Source: Clostridiaceae bacterium (GTDB lineage: Bacteria; Bacillota; Clostridia; Lachnospirales; Lachnospiraceae). Taken from it: a DNA stretch of 64,000 bases. Within the stretch, counting starts at the first letter, position 1. Every line of letters begins with the position of its first letter. This document shows positions 7,319 through 15,347 of the stretch, one piece after another. The stretch is from contig CABIXM010000005.1 of assembly GCA_902362725.1 (NCBI GenBank), positions 124,001-188,000 on the forward strand, written 5' to 3'. A program made the translations under genes and the position numbers. A model generated the notes under the pieces. That model was not told where the DNA came from. It did no database searches and saw only the letters and a list, made by a program, of their open reading frames with translations.

Positions 7319-7810
7319 TTAGAATCTAAATACAACTGCCCAATTACTCTGATGTCGATCTGTATTCCCTATCAAATAGTCAAACAACAACATATTTAAA
7401 AATCCATCCACCGGAACAAATTTTTCTATCGAAGCCAAAATCATTTCGATGGAATATCTATGCTGCGTCTTCACATCTATAAATTTTTCCACATCATACG
7501 TCGGATATAATAGAGAAATAAAATAAATCCCCTCAATCAAAGTCTGGTTTTCCTGTTCAATAATATTATAACTGACGGATCCCTCTCTGCCTTTATAAGT
7601 TCCAAGTTCAAACCTTGCACATGGAATGTCCAAGACCTGCGCTATCTGAAAAGCTATACACTCTGATACATGATCTGTGGTACCAATATCTTTTTTAAAT
7701 TTAAATAATCCTGTTTGACCTGTATCCGGGTTTTTCAGCCAAATTTTTTCACTGCGACCGCTTCCTTCTGATGTACCTTCATATTCTTCCCAAAAAGAAA
7801 AATCTCTCAT
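7319..7810 (-). CDS. HipA/HipT-like kinase, truncated before the metal-binding loop
   Basis: 163 residues. The N-terminal lobe has GLFKFKK (35-41) with the ATP-binding Lys and a glutamate at 50. The catalytic loop DYLIGNTDRHQSNW lies at 144-157 with the presumed catalytic Asp at 151. The frame stops six residues later (VVFRF), whereas HipA and HipT kinases run on for over 100 residues including the metal-binding Asp of the PLYD-type motif. The missing part is not found in another frame in the 44-base gap, so this is a deletion or an early stop, and the protein is probably catalytically dead. Family members act by phosphorylating tRNA synthetases. It is annotated as a gene because start, ribosome binding site and frame are intact, but it may be a pseudogene. 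Confidence 0.75.
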   Translation of the reverse strand: MRDFSFWEEYEGTSEGSGRSEKIWLKNPDTGQTGLFKFKKDIGTTDHVSECIAFQIAQVLDIPCARFELGTYKGREGSVSYNIIEQENQTLIEGIYFISLLYPTYDVEKFIDVKTQHRYSIEMILASIEKFVPVDGFLNMLLFDYLIGNTDRHQSNWAVVFRF

Positions 7811-7940
7811 ACTCTTTCCTCACATATATTATATTTTTATAATGTTTGAGTTTGTTACAGACTTTTGCTTTTGTAAAATAGAACATTTCAGGCTTTCATT
7901 TTATCATAGCTTTTTTTATATCGCAATCTCTTCGTAGATC

Positions 7941-7970
7941 AAAAAAAGGAACCTCACAAGAGATTCCTTT
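7941..7970 (-). terminator. Terminator of the tRNA-Gln gene
   Basis: On the minus strand GGAATCTC and GAGGTTCC form a stem with a TTGT loop, followed by TTTTTTT. It begins a few bases after the tRNA 3' end. Confidence 0.8.
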
Positions 7971-7973
7971 TAC

Positions 7974-8045
7974 CAGGGCTACAAGGATTCGAACCTTGAA
8001 ATGACGGAGTCAGAGTCCGTTGCCTTACCGTTTGGCGATAGCCCT
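7974..8045 (-). tRNA. tRNA-Gln (anticodon CUG)
   Basis: A 72-nt cloverleaf on the minus strand. The acceptor stem is AGGGCTA/TAGCCCT, the anticodon stem ACGGA/TCCGT with loop CTCTGAC gives anticodon CUG, and the T arm contains GGTTCGAATCC. The 3' CCA is not encoded. The minor CUG isoacceptor stands alone here, not in a tRNA cluster. Confidence 0.93.
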
Positions 8046-8130
8046 ATGTCTTAGCGACGAATGTTATAATACCATAGTATTTTACAGATTGCAAGTGTTT
8101 TTTTCATTTTTCTTGAAATTTTTTCTTGAA

Positions 8131-8176
8131 ACTCACTTGCGGGATTACTCCGGTGGAATTTCATCCCGCAAAGTGA
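8131..8176. other. Hairpin between tRNA-Gln and the CDF gene
   Basis: ACTCACTTGCGGGAT pairs with ATCCCGCAAAGTGA around an 17-nt loop. On the plus strand it is followed within a few bases by CTTTTT; on the minus strand it follows the CDF gene stop. It probably acts as a terminator for that gene, although the minus-strand T tract is poor. Confidence 0.5.
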
Positions 8177-8202
8177 AATTCACTTTTTCATCTTGCCATT
8201 TT

Positions 8203-9381
8203 TCAGGTCTCCGCCATAAACGCATTGTCAAAGGTAATCACACACTGAAACCGGCTGTCCAGGGCATGTACTTTTTCCTGAATGGCTTTGCGCAGCTTCG
8301 GCCGTTCCTTTTCGCCGTAGGAGAAAGGCACAACCACGTCAAAGATCAGATTTATCTGCTTCTCTCCGTCCACAATCCGGAAATCATGCAGGGTAAGCTG
8401 GGGATCCAACTCCTGAAGCACCTTCAGTACCTCCTGTTTCAGCGCTCCTACTCTCGCGTCCTCCGTTTCCACCGGATCCATATGAATCACCAGAAAGATT
8501 CCCAGCTTCTTCACCGCGTCCCGCTCGATCCGGTCAATAATCTCATGGGACGTCTCGATATCCACATCACTCGGTACCTCCGCGTGAATAGACGCAAGAC
8601 TTTTGGTTGGCCCGTAGTTATGGACGATCAGGTCATGGCTGCCCAGAATGCCGTCATAGCTTTCCACGAAATCCATGATCTTCCGGTACAGTTCCGGATC
8701 CACAGACTGCCCAATCAACGGCTCCAGCGTATCCTTCGCAATCCCGATACCAGCCCACATAACCAGCAGAGAAACCACCAGTCCCACATAGCCGTCGATA
8801 TTGATATTTGTAAAATAGAAAAACAGAATAGAACCCATGGTGGCCAGCGTGGTCACCACATCCCCCAGGGCGTCCGCGGCTGTGGCCTGCATCACCGTAG
8901 AATTGACCCGTCGTCCAAGCTTCTTATTAAAGAGGCTGAGCCAGAGCTTCACAGCCACGGAAGCCAGCAGAATTCCCATGGAAATCAGGTTGAAGCTCAA
9001 ATCTTCCGGCGTACGGATTTTCGCAAGGGCATTCTTCAAGAAGGTAAAGCCCACCTCAATGACCAGAAATGACACGATCAGAGCCGCAATATATTCAATG
9101 CGCCCATGGCCGAAGGGATGTTCCCGGTCGGCGGGCTTCTCCGCCATTTTGACGCCCACGAAGCCAATGACCGAAGAGGCCGCATCGGACAGGTTATTGA
9201 AGGCGTCGGCCATGACGGACACGCTGTGGAGCACCAGACCTACGGTCAGCTTCCCGGCGAACAGCAGCAGATTGCAGACGATGCCCACCAGGCTGGCCAG
9301 CACGCCATAGGCCGTCCGGACCTTCGCCTCCTCCGTATTTTCATAATTTTTCACAAAGGTTTTCACCAGTAATTCTGTCAT
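8203..9381 (-). CDS. Cation diffusion facilitator (CDF) metal exporter
   Basis: Predicted proton-coupled exporter of divalent metal (Zn, Fe, Mn, Co or Cd) in the cytoplasmic membrane. 392 residues: a short cytosolic N-terminus, six membrane helices from about 25 to 225, then a soluble C-terminal metal-sensing domain and a further C-terminal extension. The transport site is visible as ADAFNNLSDA (58-67, Asp59 and Asp66) in helix 2 and AADALGDV (168-175, Asp170 and Asp174) in helix 5, with the HPFGHGR loop at 88-94. Metal choice cannot be decided from these residues. The start ATG follows GGGGGAAA. Upstream a leader hairpin is seen at 9439-9482. Confidence 0.9.
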   Translation of the reverse strand: MTELLVKTFVKNYENTEEAKVRTAYGVLASLVGIVCNLLLFAGKLTVGLVLHSVSVMADAFNNLSDAASSVIGFVGVKMAEKPADREHPFGHGRIEYIAALIVSFLVIEVGFTFLKNALAKIRTPEDLSFNLISMGILLASVAVKLWLSLFNKKLGRRVNSTVMQATAADALGDVVTTLATMGSILFFYFTNINIDGYVGLVVSLLVMWAGIGIAKDTLEPLIGQSVDPELYRKIMDFVESYDGILGSHDLIVHNYGPTKSLASIHAEVPSDVDIETSHEIIDRIERDAVKKLGIFLVIHMDPVETEDARVGALKQEVLKVLQELDPQLTLHDFRIVDGEKQINLIFDVVVPFSYGEKERPKLRKAIQEKVHALDSRFQCVITFDNAFMAET

Positions 9382-9438
9382 CTTTCATTTCCCCCATGTT
9401 CAAGCAACTGTTGTCTATCACTAACTTCCCATATACAG

Positions 9439-9482
9439 AGATAGCACCAGAATACAGCCTTCGCCGCATCTGATGCTATTCT
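9439..9482 (-). other. Leader hairpin upstream of the CDF gene
   Basis: On the minus strand AGAATAGCA pairs with TGCTATCT (one bulged A), enclosing about 27 nt with further pairing potential. It lies about 60 bases before the CDF start. It does not show the conserved core of the NiCo or yybP-ykoY metal riboswitches as I remember them, so it is left unassigned. Confidence 0.4.
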
Positions 9483-9522
9483 GTTTATCTTACATTATTT
9501 CTATGAAAAAGGGAAGAGGATC

Positions 9523-9551
9523 TTGTTATTTTTTTGTAAATGTGCTATCTT
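9523..9551 (+). promoter_or_regulatory. Promoter of pncB
   Basis: TTGTTA at 9523-9528 and TATCTT at 9546-9551 are separated by 17 bases, a sigma-A type arrangement, about 85 bases before the pncB ATG. Confidence 0.6.
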
Positions 9552-9575
9552 GGTAACATCTTAATTTAATGACAA

Positions 9576-9609
9576 GACAGCTGTCGGTTCAGGGAGAGCC
9601 GTCGCTGTC
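9576..9609 (+). other. 5' leader hairpin of pncB
   Basis: GACAGC (9576-9581) pairs with GCTGTC (9604-9609) and an inner CGGTT pairs with AGCCG, giving a stacked stem-loop in the transcript between promoter and ribosome binding site (AAGGAG at 9620-9625). It could stabilise the mRNA or regulate; no known NAD-related riboswitch core was recognised. Confidence 0.45.
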
Positions 9610-9636
9610 CGAGAGTGCGAAGGAGCGCAAACGATT

Positions 9637-11091
9637 ATGAGTACAATGAACCTGACTCTGCTGACCGATCTTTATGAGCTCACCATGATGCAGGGCTATT
9701 TCAAAAATCACACCAATGAAACTGTTATTTTCGACGCCTTTTACCGGAAAAATCCCTCCGGCAACGGCTTTGCCATCGCGGCTGGCCTGGATCAGGTGAT
9801 CGATTATATTAAGAACCTGACCTTTAACAAGGACGACATCGAATATCTGAGAAGCCTGAAGCTCTTCGACGAGGACTTTCTGGAATACCTGAGCAATTTC
9901 CATTTCTCCGGCGATATCTATGCGATTCCTGAGGGAACCGTCGTATTTCCGCGGGAGCCGCTGGTGAAGGTAATCGCGCCGATTATGGAAGCCCAGCTGG
10001 TAGAAACCGCTATTCTGAATATCATCAATCACCAGAGCCTGATTGCCACCAAGTGCGCCCGCGTGGTATACGCTGCCAAGGGCGACGGTATCATGGAGTT
10101 CGGTCTGCGCCGGGCGCAAGGACCGGACGCCGGTATCTACGGCGCCCGCGCTGCCATGATCGGCGGCTGTATCGGTACCTCCAATGTGCTGACCGGCCAG
10201 CTCTTCGATGTTCCGGTAAAAGGCACTCACGCCCACAGCTGGATTATGAGCTTCCCGGATGAGTATACTGCTTTTAAGAAGTATTCCGAGCTGTATCCGG
10301 ATGCCTGCATTCTACTGGTGGATACCTATGACACACTGAAATCCGGCGTGCCGAACGCTATCCGCGTCTTCAAGGAGATGCGCGAAGCCGGTATTCCGCT
10401 TACCTCCTATGGTATCCGTCTGGACAGCGGCGACCTGGCTTATATGTCCAAGAAAGCCCGCAAGATGCTGGACGAGGCCGGTTTCCCGGATGCGGTTATT
10501 TCCGCTTCCAGCGATCTGGACGAGTACCTGATCAACAGCCTGAAGGATCAGGGCGCAGCCATCACCTCCTGGGGTGTCGGCACCAACATGATCACCTCCA
10601 GCGACTGCCCGGCTTTCGGCGGCGTATACAAGCTGGCGGCTGTACAGGACGAAAACGGCGAGTTTATTCCGAAGATTAAGCTTTCCGAGAATTCTGAGAA
10701 GATTACGAACCCGGGCAACAAGACCGTATTCCGTCTCTATGACAATGAGACCGGCAAGATCCGCGCGGATCTGATTGCGCTGGCCGACGAGACCTTTGAT
10801 CCGGAAAAGGATCTGCTGATCTTCGATTCCATAGAAACCTGGAAGAAGACCACCTTAAAGGGCGGCACTTACCATGTACGGGAGCTGCTGGTTCCGGTGT
10901 TCCTGAAAGGCGAGTGTGTATATACTTCTCCGAGCGTTATGGAAATCCGAGATTACTGTAAGAAGGAGCAGGAAACCCTCTGGGATGAGACAAGAAGACT
11001 TACCAATCCACATCAGGTATATGTGGATCTGTCTGATAAGCTGTTCCGGATTAAGACGGGACTGCTGGATCAGATGAGCCAAGGGAAATAA
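9637..11091 (+). CDS. pncB: Nicotinate phosphoribosyltransferase
   Basis: Makes nicotinate mononucleotide from nicotinate and PRPP with ATP hydrolysis, the entry step of NAD salvage in the cytosol. 484 residues, the length of the longer Gram-positive form. Visible blocks are LTDLYELTMMQGYF at the N-terminus, EFGLRRAQGPDAGIYGARAAMIGG in the middle, the GTHAHSWIMSF segment and the phosphate-binding RLDSGDLAYMSKKAR. The ATG lies behind AAGGAG. It is monocistronic, with its own promoter, a leader hairpin and a terminator at 11098. It needs PRPP, which is made by the prs gene at 43 kb in this window. Confidence 0.96.
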   Translation: MSTMNLTLLTDLYELTMMQGYFKNHTNETVIFDAFYRKNPSGNGFAIAAGLDQVIDYIKNLTFNKDDIEYLRSLKLFDEDFLEYLSNFHFSGDIYAIPEGTVVFPREPLVKVIAPIMEAQLVETAILNIINHQSLIATKCARVVYAAKGDGIMEFGLRRAQGPDAGIYGARAAMIGGCIGTSNVLTGQLFDVPVKGTHAHSWIMSFPDEYTAFKKYSELYPDACILLVDTYDTLKSGVPNAIRVFKEMREAGIPLTSYGIRLDSGDLAYMSKKARKMLDEAGFPDAVISASSDLDEYLINSLKDQGAAITSWGVGTNMITSSDCPAFGGVYKLAAVQDENGEFIPKIKLSENSEKITNPGNKTVFRLYDNETGKIRADLIALADETFDPEKDLLIFDSIETWKKTTLKGGTYHVRELLVPVFLKGECVYTSPSVMEIRDYCKKEQETLWDETRRLTNPHQVYVDLSDKLFRIKTGLLDQMSQGK

Positions 11092-11097
11092 AACGGA

Positions 11098-11176
11098 CGA
11101 AAAACCAGGGTGTGGCCCTGGTTTTTCTGACTTTTGATTTCGCAAGGGGTGGAGCTGCCTGGGACAGGCTCCGCCC
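11098..11176. terminator. Terminator hairpins between pncB and the LysR gene
   Basis: AAAAACCAGGG and CCCTGGTTTTT (11098-11127) form a symmetric terminator usable from both sides. A second GC-rich stem, GGGGTGGAGC/GCTCCGCCCC, lies at 11146-11176 just before the LysR stop codon and is followed by GTTTT on the plus strand. Confidence 0.85.
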
Positions 11177-11180
11177 CGTT

Positions 11181-12131
11181 TTAGGTTTGAGGGGCCGGAG
11201 TGGTGGTGTGTTTCAGAAATTCCTCCATGGCCCGGGTCCGGTATCTTCCCGCTTTCCAGTAGAACCGTAATCTTCGGCTGCGACGGGCCTCCGGCAGCTT
11301 GAAGTAGACCACGTCAGGTCGGGCTGGAACTTCGCGGATCAAAGTGTCGCTTACGAAGGCGACGCCGAGACCGGAACAGACGACATGGTAGGATGTGAGC
11401 TGCTGGTCCAGCTCCAAAGAAATGTCAGGAGTGATGCCGGCGGTCTGGAGAATTTCTACGGCGCGCTTGCGGGTGTCGTTTTCGGGCTTCAGCATGACGA
11501 AGGGTTCCCGGGCGAAGAGCTCCAGCGGGACGGGCTTCACAGACTCGTCCTTCCAGCCGCCGGTCACGATCATTTCCCGGGAAACGATGTAGGGGCTGGC
11601 TTCCCGGATAGCCGGGAACTTGTAAGGAACGGCCAGGAACAAGGTCTCTTCCCGGTAGATGGCGTGGTCAAAAAGCTTCGGATCCAGCTTACAGTTGTCC
11701 AGCATCATGTCGATGCGGCCCTGCTGCAGAAGGCGGGCCAGCTCGGCGGTGCTCTCTTCCACCAGCTCCACGTGTACCTTCGGGTAGCGGGCTGAGAAAC
11801 GGCCAATGAGGCCGGGCAATACCCAGGACGCGAAAAGGCTGCTGCCGCCCAACACCAGCCGCCCGGTCTTCAGTTCTCCCCAGTCATTGACGTAATCGGC
11901 AAATTCATTTTCCACGGCCATGATTTTCTCTATAGACTGAATATATTTTTCCCCGCATTCCGTCAGGGACAGGGGCTTGGTGCTCCGGTCAAAGAGCGGA
12001 TACCCCACCTTTCCCTCGATCCGTTTGATATTGGCGCTTAAGGACGGCTGGGAGATACACAAGCGCTCTGCCGCCCGGGAGATACTTTTTTCCTGATAAA
12101 CCGCATAGACGTATTCCATTCCGCGAAACAT
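11181..12131 (-). CDS. LysR-family transcriptional regulator
   Basis: 316 residues. An N-terminal winged helix-turn-helix (about 1-60, with SISRAAERLCISQPSLSANIKRIE) is followed by a linker helix and a periplasmic-binding-protein-like effector domain from about 90 (LVLGGSSLFASWVLPGL). It is divergent from aspA across 136 bases that contain a 14-bp palindrome and a good aspA promoter, so regulation of aspA and possibly of the transporter beyond it is the likely role. The effector is unknown; aspartate or a related amino acid would fit the neighbours. Confidence 0.92.
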   Translation of the reverse strand: MFRGMEYVYAVYQEKSISRAAERLCISQPSLSANIKRIEGKVGYPLFDRSTKPLSLTECGEKYIQSIEKIMAVENEFADYVNDWGELKTGRLVLGGSSLFASWVLPGLIGRFSARYPKVHVELVEESTAELARLLQQGRIDMMLDNCKLDPKLFDHAIYREETLFLAVPYKFPAIREASPYIVSREMIVTGGWKDESVKPVPLELFAREPFVMLKPENDTRKRAVEILQTAGITPDISLELDQQLTSYHVVCSGLGVAFVSDTLIREVPARPDVVYFKLPEARRSRRLRFYWKAGRYRTRAMEEFLKHTTTPAPQT

Positions 12132-12158
12132 AATTTTTTCTCCTATAGTATAGTTTTA

Positions 12159-12217
12159 AAGTTATATAACTTATATCAATATATGTATTTGATTATATTA
12201 TAACAGCTGACTATAAT
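12159..12217 (+). promoter_or_regulatory. LysR-type operator and aspA promoter
   Basis: AAGTTATATAACTT (12159-12172) is a perfect 14-bp palindrome. TTGATT (12189-12194) and TATAAT (12212-12217) lie 17 bases apart. The palindrome centre is near -58 relative to the expected transcript start, where LysR regulators usually bind their recognition site. Confidence 0.7.
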
Positions 12218-12267
12218 GAAGACAACAAGAGAAATAAACACAGGAGTTATGTTAAAGGAGAAGGGTT

Positions 12268-13695
12268 ATGAGCGAAAAGATAGAATACAGAGTAGAGAAA
12301 GACTCCATCGGTTCCAAAGACGTACCGGAAGACGTATATTACGGCGTCCAGTCCCTGCGTGCCGCAGAGAACTTCCATATCACCGGACTGAATATGCATC
12401 CGGAAATCATCAACAGCCTGGCTTACATCAAGAAGGCTGCCGCAATCACCAACTGTGAGATTAACCTGCTGGACAAGAAGATTGCTGACGCGATTGTCAA
12501 GGCCTGCGACGAGATTCTGGCCGGTCAGCATCATGAGGATTTCATCGTGGATCCGATTCAGGGCGGCGCCGGAACCTCTATCAATATGAATGCCAATGAG
12601 GTCATCGCCAACCGCGCCATCGAGCTTCTGGGCGGCCAGAAGGGCGATTACTCCATCGTACATCCCAACGACCATGTAAACTGCGGCCAGTCCACCAACG
12701 ACGTCATCCCCACTGCAGGCAAGATGACTTCCCTCCGTCTGCTGCAGAATCTGAAGAAGGAGCTGCTTCGTCTCCACGCCGCATTTTCCGAAAAGGCGGA
12801 AGAATTTGACCATGTGATTAAGATGGGCCGTACTCAGATGCAGGACGCAGTTCCCATCCGTCTGGGACAGGAATTTAAGGCTTACTCTGTCGCAGTTATG
12901 CGTGATATCCGCCGTATGGACATCGCCATGGATGAGATGCGTTCCCTGAACATGGGCGGTACTGCCATCGGTACCGGTATCAACGCCGACGAAGCGTACT
13001 TAAAGCGTATCGTTCCGAACCTGTCCGAGGTATCCGGTATGGACTTTATCCAGGCCTTCGACCTGATTGATTCCACTCAGAACCTTGACCCGTTCGTATC
13101 CGTATCCGGCGCTATCAAGGCCTGCGCCGTTACCTTATCCAAGATTGCCAATGACCTTCGTCTCATGTCCTCCGGTCCCCGCGCAGGCTTCCATGAGATC
13201 AACCTTCCGGCAAAGCAGAATGGTTCTTCCATCATGCCGGGCAAGGTAAACCCGGTTATTCCTGAGGTAGTCAACCAGGTTGCCTTCAATGTCATCGGAA
13301 ATGACATGACCATCACCATGGCTGCTGAAGCAGGCCAGCTGGAGCTGAACGCTTTCGAGCCGATCATTTTCTACTGCCTGTTCCAGTCCATCGATACTCT
13401 GGCTTACGCCGTAGAGACCTTCGTAGACAACTGCGTCGTTGGAATCACTGCCAACGAGGAGCGCTGCCGTTATCTGGTAGAAAACAGCGTGGGTATTATC
13501 ACTGCCATCTGCCCCCATGTGGGCTACCAGAAGGCTGCCGATATCGCCAAGAGAGCCATGAAGTCCGGCGATTCCGTCCGGGAACTGATTCTGAAGGAGA
13601 ACCTGCTGACGGAAGCAGAGCTTGATGAAATTCTGAATCCGGTTCAGATGACCGAGCCGGGTATCTCCGGCAAGGAGCTTCTGAAAAAAGATTAA
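12268..13695 (+). CDS. aspA: Aspartate ammonia-lyase
   Basis: Reversible deamination of L-aspartate to fumarate and ammonia in the cytosol. 475 residues, normal for the fumarase/aspartase superfamily. The superfamily signature GSSIMPGKVNP is present, as are the substrate-binding blocks GGAGTSINMNANEV and CGQSTNDVIPTA. MGGTAIGTGINA fits the aspartase/fumarase group. Length and the C-terminal MTEPGISG segment favour aspartase over fumarase C. It is divergent from a LysR gene and followed by a sodium-coupled transporter gene, which suggests amino acid uptake and fumarate production for anaerobic reduction. Its own terminator follows at 13711. Confidence 0.93.
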   Translation: MSEKIEYRVEKDSIGSKDVPEDVYYGVQSLRAAENFHITGLNMHPEIINSLAYIKKAAAITNCEINLLDKKIADAIVKACDEILAGQHHEDFIVDPIQGGAGTSINMNANEVIANRAIELLGGQKGDYSIVHPNDHVNCGQSTNDVIPTAGKMTSLRLLQNLKKELLRLHAAFSEKAEEFDHVIKMGRTQMQDAVPIRLGQEFKAYSVAVMRDIRRMDIAMDEMRSLNMGGTAIGTGINADEAYLKRIVPNLSEVSGMDFIQAFDLIDSTQNLDPFVSVSGAIKACAVTLSKIANDLRLMSSGPRAGFHEINLPAKQNGSSIMPGKVNPVIPEVVNQVAFNVIGNDMTITMAAEAGQLELNAFEPIIFYCLFQSIDTLAYAVETFVDNCVVGITANEERCRYLVENSVGIITAICPHVGYQKAADIAKRAMKSGDSVRELILKENLLTEAELDEILNPVQMTEPGISGKELLKKD

Positions 13696-13710
13696 TGTCC
13701 CAACTTTAAA

Positions 13711-13758
13711 AGCCGTCATCCGCGTTTACTGCCATCTTTCGCGGATGACGGTCTTTTA
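13711..13758 (+). terminator. Terminator of aspA
   Basis: CCGTCATCCGCG (13713-13724) pairs with CGCGGATGACGG (13740-13751), followed by TCTTTTATT. The stem is 12 bp and perfect. Confidence 0.88.
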
Positions 13759-13787
13759 TTGCTTTTTTTCGCCCTCTGTGGTACACT
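13759..13787 (+). promoter_or_regulatory. Promoter of the NSS transporter gene
   Basis: TTGCTT (13759-13764) and TACACT (13782-13787) are 17 bases apart. The promoter begins inside the aspA terminator tail, so the transporter has its own transcript. Confidence 0.6.
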
Positions 13788-13825
13788 ATACCCTACATGA
13801 CCAATCAACATAGGGGGATAGATTT

Positions 13826-15199
13826 ATGAGTTCACATAACCACAAAAGAAGCTCTTTTTCGGGAAAACTGGGCTTCGTGCTTTCTGCTGCAGGCGCTTCC
13901 GTAGGCCTGGGCAATATCTGGCGCTTTCCGTACCTGGCGGCCAAATATGGCGGCGGTATTTTCCTTCTGGTTTATATCGTTCTGGCCCTGACCTTTGGCT
14001 ACACTATGATCGTGGCTGAGACAGCCCTAGGACGTATGACAAAGAAGAGCCCGGTCGGCGCTTACCATTCCTTTGGAAAGTCTAAATGGCTGTCCTTCGG
14101 CGGCTGGATCAACGCGATTATTCCGGTACTGATTGTGCCCTACTATTCCGTTATCGGCGGCTGGGTTATCAAATATCTGGTAGAATATATCATCGGAAAC
14201 GGACATACCCTGGCTGCGGACGGTTATTTCTCCGCCTTCATTTCCAATGGCGTCTCCACAGAGCTTTGCTTCATCGTATTTTCTCTGTGTACCCTGCTGA
14301 TTATCTACGCAGGCGTCCGCAATGGAATTGAGCGGGTATCCAAGATTATGATGCCCATTCTGGTGGTGCTGTCTGTGGTTATCGCGGTTTATTCCGTGAC
14401 CCGGCCCGGGGCTTTGGCTGGCGTGAAGTATTTCCTGGTACCGAATCCGGAGAATTTTTCCTGGATGACCGTGGTGGCGGCCATGGGGCAGATGTTCTAT
14501 TCTCTGTCCATCGCCATGGGTATTCTGGTGACCTTCGGCTCTTATATGAAGAAAGATGTTTCGATTGAAGAGTCCACGAAAAATGTGGAGATCTTTGATA
14601 CTGCTATCGCGATTATGGCCGGCCTGATGATCATTCCGGCAGTATTCGCCTTCTCCGGCGGAGATCCGGATACCCTGCAGGCAGGTCCGGCTCTGATGTT
14701 TATCACCATTCCGAAGGTATTCGACAGCATGGGAATGGGTACTATCGTGGGTATCCTGTTCTTTGTCCTGGTACTGTTCGCCGCTATGACCAGCTCCATC
14801 GCCCTGACCGAAAGCGCGGTGTCCACCTTCGAGGACGAACTGGGCTGGGGCAGAAAGAAAGCAACCGTCATGATCGGCATTATCATGCTTGCCCTCGGAA
14901 CCCTGTCCTCCTTAGGCTACGGTCCCCTGGCCGCTGTGGAAATCATCGGTATGCAATTCCTGGATTTCTTTGATTTTCTGACCAACTCTGTGATGATGCC
15001 CATCGCGGCAGTCGCTACCTGCCTTCTGATTTCCAGAGTCATCGGCGTAAAGGGAATTGAAGAAGAAGTGCTCCACGGGGAACACTCCTTTAAGAGAAAG
15101 AAGATTTTCCGCGTCATGATCCAGTATCTTGGCCCGGTCTTTGCAGTCATTATCCTGCTCAGCTCCGTGGCAAACGCCTTTGGGTGGATTTCGATGTAA
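13826..15199 (+). CDS. Sodium-dependent transporter, NSS (SNF) family
   Basis: Predicted Na+-coupled uptake of an amino acid or amine across the cytoplasmic membrane. 457 residues with about 11 to 12 membrane helices, the usual bacterial NSS size. The hallmark of helix 1 is present: GASVGLGNIWRFPYLAAKYGGG, with the unwound Gly-Asn segment that binds sodium and substrate. SSIALTESAVSTFEDE is the conserved helix 8 region. Substrate is not readable; being next to aspA and the LysR gene suggests an amino acid. It has its own promoter and a terminator at 15300. Confidence 0.92.
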   Translation: MSSHNHKRSSFSGKLGFVLSAAGASVGLGNIWRFPYLAAKYGGGIFLLVYIVLALTFGYTMIVAETALGRMTKKSPVGAYHSFGKSKWLSFGGWINAIIPVLIVPYYSVIGGWVIKYLVEYIIGNGHTLAADGYFSAFISNGVSTELCFIVFSLCTLLIIYAGVRNGIERVSKIMMPILVVLSVVIAVYSVTRPGALAGVKYFLVPNPENFSWMTVVAAMGQMFYSLSIAMGILVTFGSYMKKDVSIEESTKNVEIFDTAIAIMAGLMIIPAVFAFSGGDPDTLQAGPALMFITIPKVFDSMGMGTIVGILFFVLVLFAAMTSSIALTESAVSTFEDELGWGRKKATVMIGIIMLALGTLSSLGYGPLAAVEIIGMQFLDFFDFLTNSVMMPIAAVATCLLISRVIGVKGIEEEVLHGEHSFKRKKIFRVMIQYLGPVFAVIILLSSVANAFGWISM

Positions 15200-15299
15200 G
15201 ACTTTTACATCATTCTTGTACGATTTGTTTACAGATAATATATGATCTATTTTATGCTTAATTGCAGCTTTTCTATCTTTTGTAAATAATTGGATAAAA

Positions 15300-15335
15300 A
15301 ACAGGACATAGCTTTTGCCATGTCCCGTTTTTTTC
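15300..15335. terminator. Bidirectional terminator between the NSS gene and malQ
   Basis: ACAGGACAT pairs with ATGTCCCGT around AGCTTTTGCC. A-rich sequence lies on the left and seven T on the right, so both converging transcripts can end here. Confidence 0.85.
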
Positions 15336-15347
15336 ATCCGTGCTTTT

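Noticed and set aside
9576..9609. NAD-sensing riboswitch before pncB
   Set aside because: Only a simple stem-loop is visible; the conserved nucleotides of NAD-I or NAD-II aptamers were not recognised.
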